Source: Symsagittifera roscoffensis (Eukaryota; Xenacoelomorpha; Acoela; Convolutidae). From it: a stretch of 64,000 nt of DNA. The stretch covers positions 53,578,473 through 53,642,472 of the forward strand of contig NC_087062.1 in assembly GCF_963678635.1 (NCBI RefSeq), read 5' to 3'. Of the stretch, positions 22,746-34,479 are shown one piece after another; positions within the stretch are counted from its first letter, which is position 1, and each line of letters begins with the position of its first letter. Below the pieces are notes generated by a model. That model was given only the letters and a program-made list of their open reading frames with translations, was not told the DNA's origin and searched no databases. Position numbers and translations under genes: made by a program.

Positions 22746-24361
22746 GATACTCAAAAAAAGTTTCTGTTAAAAAAATTTCAATGCTTGGATCAGAACTGAA
22801 AATAGGAGTTCCAAAGTAAAATGAAATATGTTGGGCTTAAATTTGAAAAAAAAAATTATTCAAAAGGAATCAATAATCAAATGAGTGCATGTATCAACCA
22901 AACCGTTTGTTTGGCTGCTTCAACTGTTCTTTCTTTTCGATAATTTTTCCACCGTACGGTTGTGTTTTGATCATGTTGTCGACTACTGAATCGAGGTTTG
23001 CGATTTATGATTAGACCGCCTTATGTTTCGAATGTATGTTTGCATGTATGTGTGTACATTTGAAGGTTTTCATTTCCCGTTTCAGAATTTTAATTACAGC
23101 ACCCGGGTCGAGATTTGAGATTTATGTTCCGTTCCAACCGACTCGATTGACGTTTTTTTTTAATTTTTCATTTTTTGGACTTAGTTGATCTCCTTTCGTT
23201 TATTTATTGTCTGCTGCCCCGCCGTTCTTTTTTTTGCGCTGAACTGAATCGCAAGTGGTGCGAATATCTGCTTTGCCTCTGTGTCGAGAGTCTCAGACCA
23301 AAATATTAATCGAAAAAAGTGTTCGATGATTCTAAATTTTTTATTTTATATAAATTTTTTTGATATAATTGTTTATTTTCAGAGTATGTTTTTAGTATGA
23401 TAATCTGTTTATACAAGTGAATCTGCACTTTGTTGTTATGATCGAAAATGGAAGAAAGATTGAAAGTTGAACATTTTTTTAAATAGTTTTGTTTAAAAAA
23501 TTTCGAAGTTTCATGATAGCTATCTGATTGACATTACGTTACATTTGGTTGCCGTTAACTGTTCATCAAAAAATTTTTTTGAATTTATAGCTCCAAAAAA
23601 CTCAATTTTAAACTGGTCGATTTTACAAAATATCATCTCAATTAATGTTTTTATTCACCTGTGTTTTTATTGTTCTTTTGCTTTGTTTTTGCCTCAATTT
23701 ATTGCCAAAAATGTTTTTGGAGCTAAAAATTTCTAGCAAAAAAAATATTTATGAACATGAGTTTTGTGCTGATGATTTTTAGTTATGTCTTGGTCGCAAT
23801 GCGTCCTTATATTAATCATGCCTTTATGTTCATTTATTTTGCTAGTGTCTCAATTAATTGCCACAAATTGCTTTCGAACTGAAATTCATCAGTAATTTTT
23901 TAAGTTTCTAGTCAAAAATTTAGTTTTGTGCTGATGATTTTTTTTGTAAATTCATGGATGAAATGCTTTTTTATTGTTTGAAAAATTTGAAAATTATGTA
24001 TCAGTTTTTACAAATTATTTATTCAATCTGAAAATTATTGGTAAATTATGAAAAAAATAGATTCTAGTCAGAAAATGAAATTTTACTGACGGCTTTTTTT
24101 TAATGCTTCTTTTTATAGTTCAAAAATTTCGTTCCATCAAACTTTACATCTTTTGAAGCTTTTTTAAATCGCTCATAACCCCTCGAAGTATAAAACATAT
24201 GAGAAATCATTTAAAAGTCTTTTGTTGAAAAAAATCGATTCTATCTGTATAGGAATCGATTTTCATTCGTAAAATAGCTGTAGATTAATCAATTTATATT
24301 TATGTTAATTTGTAGATTTTTCGGTATATAATCACTTCTTATCAGTTTTTGTCATTGTAGG
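22746..24361. other. No gene; spacer between two minisatellites
   Basis: AT-rich DNA with one CACCCGGGTCGAG word at about 23100 that recurs in the palindrome at 24741-24770. No domain in any frame. Confidence 0.4.
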
Positions 24362-24645
24362 TATGTTTTGACCTACTCGAGGTATATTACGACCGTGTTC
24401 GAGATATGTTTCGACCATGCTCGAGGCATGTTTCGACTGTGCTCGAGGTATGTTTCGACTGTGCTCGAGGTATGTTTCGACTGTGCTCAAGCTATGTTTC
24501 GACCATGCTCGAGATATGTTTCAACCGTGCTTGAGGTATTTTGTGACTGTGCGTGAGTTATGTTTTGACCGTGCTCGAGGTATGTTTTTACCGCGCTCGA
24601 CTGTTCTCGACTGTGCTCGACCGTGCCCGAGGTATATTTCGAATT
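24362..24645 (+). repeat. 22-bp minisatellite
   Basis: About eleven units of GTTTCGACTGTGCTCGAGGT plus AT (22 bp), degenerating at both ends. The period is not a multiple of three. The open frames over it (24368-24647) repeat every 66 bases and are artefacts. Confidence 0.9.
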
Positions 24646-24740
24646 AATGATTGACCCAAAACACCATCTCGACTATTCTTTTTCGGTCGAGCACTGAGAT
24701 GTACTCGACTTCGAAAGTAAAAAAAATAAGAGAGCACCTC

Positions 24741-24770
24741 GACCCGGGTAATTACATATGTACCCGGGTC
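24741..24770. repeat. Perfect 10-bp stem palindrome with CCCGGG
   Basis: GACCCGGGTA, 10-nt loop, TACCCGGGTC. Related CCCGGGTCGAG lies at about 23103. It may mark the end of the element spanning 22.4-24.8 kb. Confidence 0.75.
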
Positions 24771-27700
24771 TAGAAAAAGAAGAAAAAGAAGAGAAGAGTT
24801 CTATACTTTTAAATTGATAAGGATTAAGTCAATTGTTTTCAAATTGTAACTACTATATACATCTGCGCTTGATAAATCTAAAGCGCACGCTGAATCAATT
24901 TATAATTAGTTGTAAAGAGGTTCTAAAGAAAAGTGATCTGTAAACGAAATCATTACATTTTTATTATAAGGTATATCCAAGTTACTGCTTGCCAAAAACC
25001 TTGCTTGTAAAACAACTGCCAATGCGTTCAAAATTATTGCCTGAATTAAACATTTGGTTTTTAGCCATTGTGTTCTTTGGAAGTACAGTCTCTGCTTTTT
25101 TCCTTTCTTCCGCACCACCTCACATAAGCATCAATTTTATGGGGTAGCAATGGGGTTTACAACGCTTATTATGAAGACCAATTATGTTAGTCATGGCTTA
25201 ATTAGTCTTAAAGCCAATGTTTCAAGAATCGCATAATGTGAGCAGTATTTTGTACATATAAAAAGGAGCTTGTTAAAGCAGCTTGCTATGAGGAGGCATG
25301 CAATTTGATAGCTTAAAACATTTTCCATTATCTCAAATAATGAAGTTTGTTGCAAGATGTCAGAAAATTGAAGCAAAATTTACCAAGAAGGTTTGTCCAA
25401 CTTTTAATGAGCATTGAACTTATTTCAATGTTTCCGAAATTTTCACCTGCATTCGTTGTTCGTAAAGCTATTGTTTGATTAAAGTTTTAATTTAACAACA
25501 AGCCCATGAGAAAACACCAACTACCGGTCTCTGAAGTTGATTTTTTGTGTGAACGTTGGTAAGTTATACTTAAAAACAAAAAAAATAAAATCAAGCTGAA
25601 AACCCAAAAATTTAATTTTTTAGAATATCAACTTGGTAAGAGCTTTCGAAAAATATTCTAAAGTGTTAGAGAAAAACTGTTAACCCAGATTTTTAAACAA
25701 TGAATCTAAAACAATATGCACGTGTAACTTAAACTAAGACTAGTTACTCAGAAACTTCGACTTCACATGGTAAATACCCTAACTAAAATAAGATAAGTTG
25801 AAAAACAATTTAATTAAATGAATTAAAAATTATAGTAGTAAAACCAGTGACCAAAATCCTTCAGATTCTAAAACGGTTGCGCTCTTGGTACGTAAAAATT
25901 GGATTGAGACATAGCGGTTGATTTAGGAATATAGTCATAGACTTTAACATTCCCCTTGTAAATTTTTCTGAAAAAAAAACTTTAAACAAAATATAATATT
26001 CAATGATTAATATTTTTTCACCCCAGAGGGATGAATTGTCCGAAAATTCAAAAAAATGTCGGAATGGTTTAACAACTTGCCCCAGAGGTAAAAATATTCA
26101 GAGGAACTAATGAACGGGAAAAAAGCATCGGTAAAAATTTGATGATCGACAAAAATTTCTGCTAGACATAATTAAAAAGACTATGCAGGCACTGACTGGT
26201 AGCATCATGATGGGTAAATAAGACAGAATTACCGATGGCTTTATAAATACTAACAGCGGAAAAAAATAGCACTAGTTTAAGTCATTTAAACAGAAGTTAT
26301 CTAAGTTTACTCGAAGGTTTTAAATTCAACACATTCATTGCAATTTTAGCCATGCACTTGAAACTTTCGATTAACCTTTGGCCATCAGATGTGTGTTTGC
26401 TCACGTTTGTGTCAATCGGATTGCAGTATTTTAAATCTTTCAATTTTGAGTCTTTGACTCCCTCTGACTTTCCGGCATGAATATCTAGGCATCAGTTTTT
26501 CAACTTTAGGAAAAATCTTCGTGATGGTATATCTAGGTATATCTACGGGATGACTAGTTTTTTATCAGCATATGAAAAGGGTATGAGCTCCTCGTCATAT
26601 GAAACAGGAAACGGGCCATCGCCATATGAAAAGGGTACAACATATGAAATATTTGAATAAATAATAGAAACGGGTTAGACGAGATTGTGCTATTTTAATG
26701 TGATTGTCGTCTGTAAAGGCTTGTATTAGAAACTTGTGATCTGTGAGGACTGAAATTTATTAACCAGTAGACAATTCTTAGAAAAAATTTAATGCCCAAA
26801 CTAATCCCTGCGATTCGAGTTTCTTCGTGCCATATCTACTTGCACATGGTAAGAACTTCCAATTTTCCCCATGTCTGTGTTCCAAGAAGCTACCAAACCT
26901 ACATGAGAAGCTACGTGAAAGGAGAAGCATCATATTTCACTCTTGGTTTCAGTTTTGTAATAAAATGTTGATTCGTAACTGAGTTACAGATTTCAGTTTT
27001 TTTTTCGACGGCTATTAGATGTTTTTTAAACACTATAACTAATTGTTCTTCTGCACTAAATATCGAGAGATTGTAGATAAGGAGGTCAGATTTGGTTTAA
27101 GTTCACTGAAGTGATTGACTGATCACCTATGGGATCTTAAAACTTTTATACAGTTAGGCTCCTTTAGATTTCAGGTTTATGAATCAATGGTGTGGTTAGC
27201 AGCGATTTTCAATTACAGCCACTCATTTTATGGGTTTTGATTCCATTTTAGGCATAAATGGAATCAAAATGGAATGAAAACTTGTTTTGATTCCATTTTA
27301 GGCATAAGTTTTCCTCATCTAATGACTTTAAAAAGTCTCAAACTATTTAACAGAGGTCTTTTGAGCTAACGACAGTAGCATTAAAAGTTTCACCCGAGTA
27401 ACAATTTTTATATGATAGCTTGCTAGTAAATCGGTCCAAAAATTGTTGGAACTCGTTGGGCATGTCTCCTAGCATGTGAAATCCTGTTTTAAGTCTATAC
27501 ATGCCAGCAAATTTGCCTCCTTCCTACTATAATAAAATTGCATTAGTTGAATAAACGCATGAATTCAGTTAGTTGATGAGAACTAGATTTTGGTTTTCTT
27601 CAAGGTTCTCTTCAAGGCCACTGATTGATTTTGCGACATATTCAGTTAATCAAAAAATTAGTCAGTAATACGCAAAATTGGTTTGTTTGTTGTTTTGAAG

Positions 27701-28530
27701 CTTAGCGCCAGTTTGATCGACCCATCTCCGCTGCCATAAAGATTGAGGATATGAAGCAATTTTCTGAACATCTAGCGAGCTGTGCTATATAGCTTTCCGT
27801 AGTAAATGGTCAACATATTGTTTAACTTTTGGTGGTGATTACTTTTGATGTTTGACAATTCGTTTTTCTTTGTCTGGGCTGATTTCAAGGGTTCGTCAAA
27901 AAAATTTTGCCCAAAAATTTCAAATCTCCAATTATAGTTATTATGTTTGGAAATTTAATGGATATACAAAGTCAACTCTTGTTAGTAGGAGTTTTCAGCA
28001 GTGGTGACTTTACAAACGTCTGTTTCAAATTTTATTTTGTTAAAATGCACCCCGACACGATTATGAGAGTTGTCCAGTGCGGGGGTGCATGTTGTTGGGA
28101 AACCTTGATTCCAGATACGGTAGAATATCATTCTCCAGCTTAATTTTTCTGCCTCTTTGGTTGTGCACAGTTTTTGATTCCTAGCGTACCAACCGTTCGA
28201 ACAAATTCTTACCACAACCTTTCCAATGGTTTTTGAAAAAATTTTCAAATCCTTGGTAGGCCTTCTTGGTAGACTCGTTTACCGCTTCAATGTTCAAAAC
28301 TGTTCCCCTTACCTTAAGTTCGTAAAGTAAATATTTTTTCATAAAAGGTAAAAGCAGGACTAGTTGAGTCTATTAGAAATTCTGTGGTGTTTTGGTTGAA
28401 ATTTCCGTGAGCCACACTTAAAATTGTCCTGAATTTGTTTTCGTAGCGTGCAAAGACTGTTCCGATTCACTTTTTATGCGATCTCTAACTAATTTTTTTC
28501 GTTGTCGCTAAAAGTTACAACTAAGAGTCC
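24771..28530. other. No gene recognised
   Basis: AT-rich single-copy DNA. Between 27235 and 27310 a GATTCCATTTTAGGCATAA word occurs twice with an inverted GGAATCAAAATGGAAT between the copies. At 26570-26640 CATATGAAA is repeated four times. Minus frames at 27982-28248 may belong to the retroelement remnant that follows, but no domain is visible. Confidence 0.4.
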
Positions 28531-28532
28531 AT

Positions 28533-28760
28533 CTAAATTTTTTTCAAGCTCGGGTTTATCCTGAGGAATTTGCGTTTAGATTGTCGGTTGATATTCGAAA
28601 TCGGGGGTTTAATCGCATTTGCTTTGTTCCAAACTGAACTTCTGCAGTGTTTAACAAAATGACCCTTAAGGCCATATTTCTTACAGTTTATGTCTATCGC
28701 TGGGCTTATAGAAAATGTCTTTTTTTGATTGTTGATTGGAGTTTTCACCATTCAAATTTT
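28533..28760 (-). pseudogene. Gag zinc-knuckle remnant of a retroelement
   Basis: A minus frame contains CKKYGLKGHFVKHC (28644-28685), which aligns by spacing with the CCHC knuckle CxxCxxxGHxxxxC. The second Cys is replaced by Tyr. It is followed by a basic, Asn/Pro-containing tail, as in gag nucleocapsids of LTR retrotransposons. No protease, reverse transcriptase or integrase motif could be found to its left (the expected pol side). The frame is only about 73 codons. Seen: knuckle spacing and the lost Cys. Inferred: origin from an LTR element. Confidence 0.5.
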
Positions 28761-29020
28761 ACATCTACACAGTTTTTTACAGGACCATTTTATGCTTTTA
28801 ATGGATTTAAGCGCCGTTTTTGTGGCTTAGGACGTATGCAGAAACATTTTCTGAAGTTCATTACTCGATGCACAAGACTTTCTTCTAGATTTCCACATTT
28901 CTCATGTTAGCAATGAGAATAATCTCTGCATTACGAGGCCAAACTGTGCACTGGATAGGCGAACAATTTTGTGTCTGTATGTTCCTGAATTCCAGAGATA
29001 AGTATTTAAACTTGTTCCAA

Positions 29021-29195
29021 AATGTAGGTGGATTCCGCTTAGAAGATTTACGTGGAGTCCGCGTACATATACTTGTAACGTAAATTTTGCGCAACAAGTA
29101 AATATAGCTAGTTGTTCTGGAGTCCGCAACTGCAAGTGGAGTCCGCAAAATGTAAGTGGATTCCGCAAATGTAAGCGGAAACCGCAAACTGTAAA
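29021..29195 (-). repeat. GCGGATTCCGC-type tandem units, left inverted arm
   Basis: Units such as AAGTGGATTCCGCAAATGT and AAGTGGAGTCCGCAA, the inverse of the units at 30004-30376. Confidence 0.75.
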
Positions 29196-29450
29196 AGAAT
29201 TTAAAAATTTTGTTTATTACTGAACTAGCATATGCACTTGCGGAATTTAAAAGCAAGGACTTAACCATTGTCAGAGGAATCCATGATTACATTTTAAAAC
29301 AATGGTTAACTAAATCGATAGATGTCACACTTTAGTTTTTGCAAGCAGTTTTTGGGATCATAGTTTTGGAAACACAACGTCCAATAAATTCATTGGGTTA
29401 ATTCGGTAATTGGGTCAATTCATCATTGGGTTGACATATCGCCGAATTAG

Positions 29451-29860
29451 GTCAGTATTTGGGATTCAGTATTTGAGATTCAGTATTTGGGATTTTGTAT
29501 TTGAGATTCAGAATTTGGGAGCGTGAATTCAACTCATGAAGATAGTATTCGGGATGAGACCACAGAGTCCTGAAGAGATATCGTCGAATTAGGTCAGTAT
29601 TTGGGATTCAGTATTTGAGATTCAGTATTTGCGATTTTGTATTTGAGATTCAGTATTTGGGAGCGTGAAGTCAAATCATGAAGATAGTATTCGGTATGAG
29701 ACGACAGAGTCCTGAAGAGATATCGCCGAATTAGGTCAGTATTTTGGATTCAGTGTTTGAGATGCAGTATTTGGAATTCAGTATTTGAGATTCAGCATTT
29801 GGAAGCGTTAATTGAACTTATGAAGAAAGTATTTAGAATGAAATGACAGAGTGAAATGAT
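29451..29860 (+). repeat. 142-bp tandem repeat, three units
   Basis: GTCAGTATTTGGG recurs at 29451, 29593 and 29735, a period of 142 bp. Each unit has internal ~14-bp subrepeats TTCAGTATTTGAGA and a unique half. Units 1 and 2 are closest; unit 3 is more diverged. Confidence 0.9.
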
Positions 29861-29897
29861 GAGTTAGCTATTCAAATTTTTCTGAATAGCTAACTCA
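29860..29897. repeat. Perfect 15-bp stem hairpin
   Basis: TGAGTTAGCTATTCA, loop AATTTTTC, TGAATAGCTAACTCA. It stands just after the third 142-bp unit. Confidence 0.8.
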
Positions 29898-30003
29898 CAT
29901 TTGAAAAACAAATTTAGAGCTCTGAATATTTTATCCTGAAAGAACTGTCCCGTCTCAAATTCAGAGAATGCTGAGAATGCACTGAACTACACATACATAT
30001 ATG

Positions 30004-30376
30004 TAAACGGAAACTGCAAATAAAATGCGAATTCAACTTACAATTGCGGATTCCACTTACAGTTTGCGGATTCCACTTACAGTTTACGGATTCCGCTTAC
30101 AGTTGCGGATTCCGCAACAGCTCAGTTCTTTTATACACATGTCTTAGTATTTGTGGATTTCACATGTTATTCTGGATTCCGCAAATACGCTTGCGGATTC
30201 CGCAAATTCGCTTATTTTTGGAACGAACTTGAACGGTACAGTGTTCTAGATATTTGTTTGTGAAATCCAAAACAGCAAAGAAGATCAAAAAATTCTAGCA
30301 ATGCTGCGGATTCCGCGACAAATCTGATTTGGGACTGTTGCGGAATCCGCTTACAATTCACAGAATGTACAGTTTG
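30004..30376 (+). repeat. GCGGATTCCGC-type tandem units, right inverted arm
   Basis: CTTACAGTTTGCGGATTCCA-type units repeated about ten times, running into the assembly gap. It is inverse to 29021-29195; together they frame the 142-bp repeats as a foldback structure. Confidence 0.75.
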
Positions 30377-30377
30377 G

Positions 30378-30577
30378 NNNNNNNNNNNNNNNNNNNNNNN
30401 NNNNNNNNNNNNNNNNNNNNNNNNNNNNNNNNNNNNNNNNNNNNNNNNNNNNNNNNNNNNNNNNNNNNNNNNNNNNNNNNNNNNNNNNNNNNNNNNNNNN
30501 NNNNNNNNNNNNNNNNNNNNNNNNNNNNNNNNNNNNNNNNNNNNNNNNNNNNNNNNNNNNNNNNNNNNNNNNNNNNN
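30378..30577. other. Assembly gap, 200 Ns
   Basis: Exactly 200 Ns directly after the right minisatellite arm. The round number suggests an arbitrary placeholder, so the true distance is unknown. The three open frames reported across it are meaningless. Confidence 0.99.
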
Positions 30578-31111
30578 GTAAGCATTTTTTCAACTAATAT
30601 CAATTTTTAAAAAAAGCAAAGAAACTGTTTTTAGGGTGATTTAAGCTTAATTACGTCCATTTTTGTTAATTTCTCTTTTCAATCATACCGTCCAAAATCT
30701 TCACCGAAATTTATAAGCCATCACGTTAAAATTCCCCTTGGTGATCTTAGACTTCCCAATTAGTACTCGAAATGATACAAGGTAGCATAATTTTATTGTC
30801 CTAGCACTGAAGGTTAGCTTAGATGTCCTATTGTTTTGTTAGCCTTGATTTTATCAATTGAACAGATCTTTTGGTTTAAGGAGGTAAAAGTGTTCTTGGT
30901 TTTAAACGATCGCTCTTGTTTTATTACAAAAAACGAACAGAAGCCAAAACATTGGAATCAAACAAATTTGAATTTTTCTTAAACTGCTGAAACTGCGACA
31001 AAAAATGAGATCACTCACAATGACTATAAAAAACAATTAATTAAAAACTTGTTGCGAGGTAAATATTTTTAGTGAATTGTAAGCGGTTTTCACAAACAAC
31101 CTCTGTCACGC
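30578..31111. other. No gene recognised
   Basis: AT-rich single-copy DNA after the gap. Confidence 0.4.
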
Positions 31112-31151
31112 CTTTCTCTCTCTCTCTCTCTCTCTCTTTCTTCTCTCTCTT
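31112..31151. repeat. CT microsatellite
   Basis: (CT)n with a few TTC interruptions. Confidence 0.95.
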
Positions 31152-31171
31152 ATATTAAAAACCCAGGTTGA

Positions 31172-31352
31172 CAAAAAAAGCTTATCATACAGTTTTCATA
31201 TATGAAAAAAAGCTTATCATACTCTTTCTTACAATTTCATAGAGCAAAAGTAAGTGTATGAAAATAGCAAAATAAGCATTTTTTCCATAGTATGAAATTG
31301 TATGATAAGCATTTTTTGCATACTATGAAATTGTATGAGAAGCTTTTTTTTC
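31172..31352. mobile_element. Small foldback / MITE-like element
   Basis: AAAAAAAGCTTATCATAC at the left (twice) against GTATGAGAAGCTTTTTTT at the right, with internal ATGAAATTGTATGATAAGC repeats. It is about 180 bp with no coding capacity. A target duplication is not evident. Confidence 0.55.
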
Positions 31353-31794
31353 CATAAATGAAAATAAAAAAAAATTTATTCAAAATTTTGTGTTTAAACC
31401 GAAGCACTAACCAAGGATTTTTTGTCATAAGAAATCCCCAGAGTGAACTGGCAATTACCACGCAGATAAACTGTAATTGGTGATTTTAGCCATAAAAGTT
31501 AATTAAACAATTTTCACATGGATTTATATACCAAAAAAGTAACTTTTTGAATAGGGCTAGATGGTTTTTAGTTTGAAAATTTTGATGTTTGAGAAAAAAA
31601 GGTCTGTTTTTTGCTAATTTACTTTTATCTTAGCAAATGAAACAAAAGATAATAATTGTGTTTACCAAAAAAAACACTTTCTTGTGATTTTTGAATTTTT
31701 TGTGCGAAAATCTCATCCTGGACTACGTTATAAACACAAAAAGTCAAATTTTGCATGCAAATTTTGTTTTCGCAAATTTTATATTTTATCACAA
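31353..31794. other. No gene recognised
   Basis: AT-rich DNA. The minus frame at 31625-31936 has no domain and overlaps the direct repeat that follows. Confidence 0.4.
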
Positions 31795-32045
31795 ACGCAA
31801 ATGTTTTTGATATTGGCATTTTATTAAAGCTTTGTCCCGATATACACAGATGCAAACTATTTTGTATACAGATGCAAACTATATTGTATTTCAGGTCTAA
31901 AATGAAGGTTTTTTTTGGCACGGGTGAAATGTTCATAGCTTATCAATATGCCTGAGGTGTTTTTCTTAATTCAGACGGATTTTATAAAAGTTGGCAGAGT
32001 ATGAGTATCGATCCGGAAATCTTCAGATTTTCAAGTAAGTATGCT
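31795..32045 (+). repeat. 250-bp direct repeat, copy 1
   Basis: Matches 33660-33910 with about 5-10% differences. Both copies contain an internal double ACAGATGCAAACTAT and the stretch GGCACGGGTGAAA. The spacing of 1.86 kb and the absence of clear TG...CA ends leave open whether these are LTR-like ends or a segmental duplication. Confidence 0.85.
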
Positions 32046-33021
32046 TACACTAGACTAAAATGGGGATGTTATATCACTGTTCGAATAATACTTTGACAGT
32101 TTCAATACGCTAATTATTTATGCGTGGCAAACTATCCGCACTCATATTTGTTCTGAATTGAGCTGAATCCAACTACAATATCTCCATTTTAATTCTACTC
32201 AAAACTTAGCACTTGCATTTGATATGGCAGCACAAAGTTCATAGCTTATCAATATTTTTCGATTTGCTTCGTTTTTTTTTGTTCCTGCGATTTGCTTGTT
32301 TAGCTATGAATATGCAATATGCCTTATCTCTAGTTTTTCGTTCAGATCCTTTTATCACACCACGCCGAGAAAACGACACTAATTTGAAAAAAATGTATTT
32401 TTCAAGACTATTGTCGGAACATTCTGTGCAGAAAGCTACATGCACAGTAACCGGCCATTCTTTCTTATTTTGCTTGCAGTCGGTAAAGTTATTTTTCAAA
32501 AATAATTGTTCTGTTTCCATAAACGATTCGCAGCAAAACTTTTCTATTCAGAGTTTTGAGCTTGGGAGGTTTGAGACCTTTTGTTACATATACAAATTTC
32601 GTCGCCCGAAACGTTTCAAATGAGTAACATCCCTTGTTTACTGTTAAACGAAATACTATTTGAAACCCGTTTTTATACTTTATATCCTCGTCTTTCATGT
32701 TTTTGGAGGATTCGCCTCATTTTTTGTTTCCGAAAACAAGCCCGATGTCTCCGCGGAAGTATTCAAGAGACTGGAAAATATGAACAAATTATTTCTGAAA
32801 ATTTCGAGTGAAGAAATTATGTCTCAAGATTCGTAAGCTGAGATAAAAAATTCGACAGAATAATTATTGTTCGTGGTGTTCAAATTGAAAATGAGAGTTC
32901 ATTTTGTAACTTTGACTGTTATGTTAACCTTTCACCCGTGCCAAAAAAATTATGTTTGTAATATAAATCTCTGGTCAGAGCTTCTTGTTGAAATATTTAG
33001 TAAGCATTTTCCTAAAGTTTT
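32046..33021. other. Spacer between the 250-bp repeats, no gene recognised
   Basis: Contains a short partial third copy (GTTCATAGCTTATCAATAT at about 32237). The longest frame, 136 codons at 32213-32623, has no recognisable motif. Confidence 0.4.
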
Positions 33022-33023
33022 CT

Positions 33024-33095
33024 TGGTGGGTCTCGAATTCGGGCCTGCCACTGAATAGACTGTGCTAGCTGCTAGGCCACGTGACCTGCCTTTTG
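33024..33095 (-). repeat. tRNA-derived SINE-like fragment
   Basis: On the minus strand GTGGCCTAGCAGCTAGCACA resembles a pol III A box and GAATTCGAGACCC a B box, about 35 bp apart. The acceptor ends do not pair, so it is not a functional tRNA. Probably a SINE head or tRNA pseudogene. Confidence 0.5.
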
Positions 33096-33659
33096 AAGCC
33101 TATGGAAAGCAACACTTGTTATAAAGAGCGTTAATTTGTTATTTAAAACTACGGCTATTGTGTATACTCGAAGAAGTTTATCTCGTTGCGGTTAAGCAGT
33201 GAGCTGATTTTGTGTTTTTTTTTCTAAATTATGAAATTTTTGCAAAATTAAACGAAAACAGCTATTTAATCTAAAGTTTACATTATACAAAATATTTACT
33301 TTTGACAAAATTTTATATGCATTGTAAGCTATGTGTTTTTTTCTGTTCCGACCTTCGAAGATCGAGGTAAAAAAAGAACATTTATCCTAAGAATCATACC
33401 CAAATAACTTTTTCAGTCTAAATTAACCACAAGTAAGCTGCGAGCAAGGCAATTGATTCTGTCATCTAGATGCACTATATCAACTGCGTGTTGACTACAT
33501 GATCGTTTAACTACAATAGTTTCATTCTGTGGAAAAATTTTTCCGAGCGCATTATATCGTACTCATGATTATTACCAATTGAATTGAGTCAAAGTAAATT
33601 GATCATTCTAATTCGGTATAGGACTCAAGTTTTCTCACCTAATGTTTTTGATATTGGCA

Positions 33660-33910
33660 GACCTAATATTTTTGATATTGGCATTTTATTAAAGCTTTGC
33701 CCTGATATACACAGATGCAAACTATTTTGTATACAGATGCAAACTATCTTGTATTTCAGGTCTGAAATGAAGATTTTTTTTGGCACGGGTGAAAGGTTCA
33801 TAGCTTATCAATATGCCTGGGGTGTTTTTCTTAATTCAGACGGATTTAACAAAATTTGACAGCGTATGGGTATTGATCCGGAAATCTTCAGATTTTCAAG
33901 TGAGTATGCC
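33660..33910 (+). repeat. 250-bp direct repeat, copy 2
   Basis: Partner of 31795-32045. It is followed closely by a 13-G run (33940-33952) and a minisatellite. Confidence 0.85.
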
Positions 33911-33953
33911 GAAGTAGTATAGAATACGACACTGGGATCGGGGGGGGGGGGGT

Positions 33954-34236
33954 GTGATCCCTACAGGGATCATTGGGTATAGATTATACCTAATGATCCC
34001 TATGTAAATATTTATACCTAATGATCCTTATGTAAAATATTTAAACCTATAGATCCCTATGTATAATATTTATACCTAATGATCTCTAAGTAAAATATTT
34101 ATACCTAATGATCCCTATGTATAATTTTTTATAGCAAATGATCCTTATGTATAATTTTTATAGCAAATGATCCCTATGTAAAATTATTGATCCCTAATGA
34201 TCCAAATGTATAATTTTTATGCTTAATGATCCTTAT
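33954..34236 (+). repeat. 29-bp minisatellite
   Basis: About nine units of TGATCCCTATGTAAAATATT plus TATACCTAA (29 bp), diverging to the right. Confidence 0.9.
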
Positions 34237-34479
34237 GTGAAAGTTGTGTTGGTTAAAACAAAATCATTCTGGCGATATAATTTTTCTTTCCGCCACCTAT
34301 AGCTCGGCAAGCTATGTTGTATTCCAATTGAACTAAAACTATTCAATGCGTTTTGCTGTTGAAGGTCTTTGCGAATTGGTTCTTTCAATGTTTCTACAAA
34401 ATCTATGGTCTTGGTGAAAATAGATATGAAATGAAATGGTTGAATTATACACACAATTTTCTAAAGTAAGTGTCGTTTA

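Noticed and set aside
22497-22799. 100-codon basic ORF
   Set aside because: It lies wholly in the ~30-bp degenerate tandem repeat and has no domain.
24368-24647. Cys-rich repetitive proteins in two frames
   Set aside because: They arise from a 22-bp tandem repeat read in several frames. The period is not a multiple of three and there is no start context.
30329-30610. ORFs across 30.35-30.61 kb
   Set aside because: They consist mainly of Ns.
32213-32623. 136-codon plus-strand ORF
   Set aside because: No recognisable domain, biased toward Phe/Leu/Lys as expected of AT-rich DNA, and the opposite strand is also open over much of it.
33024-33095. Functional tRNA gene on the minus strand
   Set aside because: The box words fit, but the acceptor stem is absent. 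A SINE or pseudogene is more likely.
33954-34236. CRISPR-like array of 29-bp repeats
   Set aside because: Units are contiguous with no unique spacers, they diverge gradually, and the surrounding DNA is eukaryotic. It is a minisatellite.
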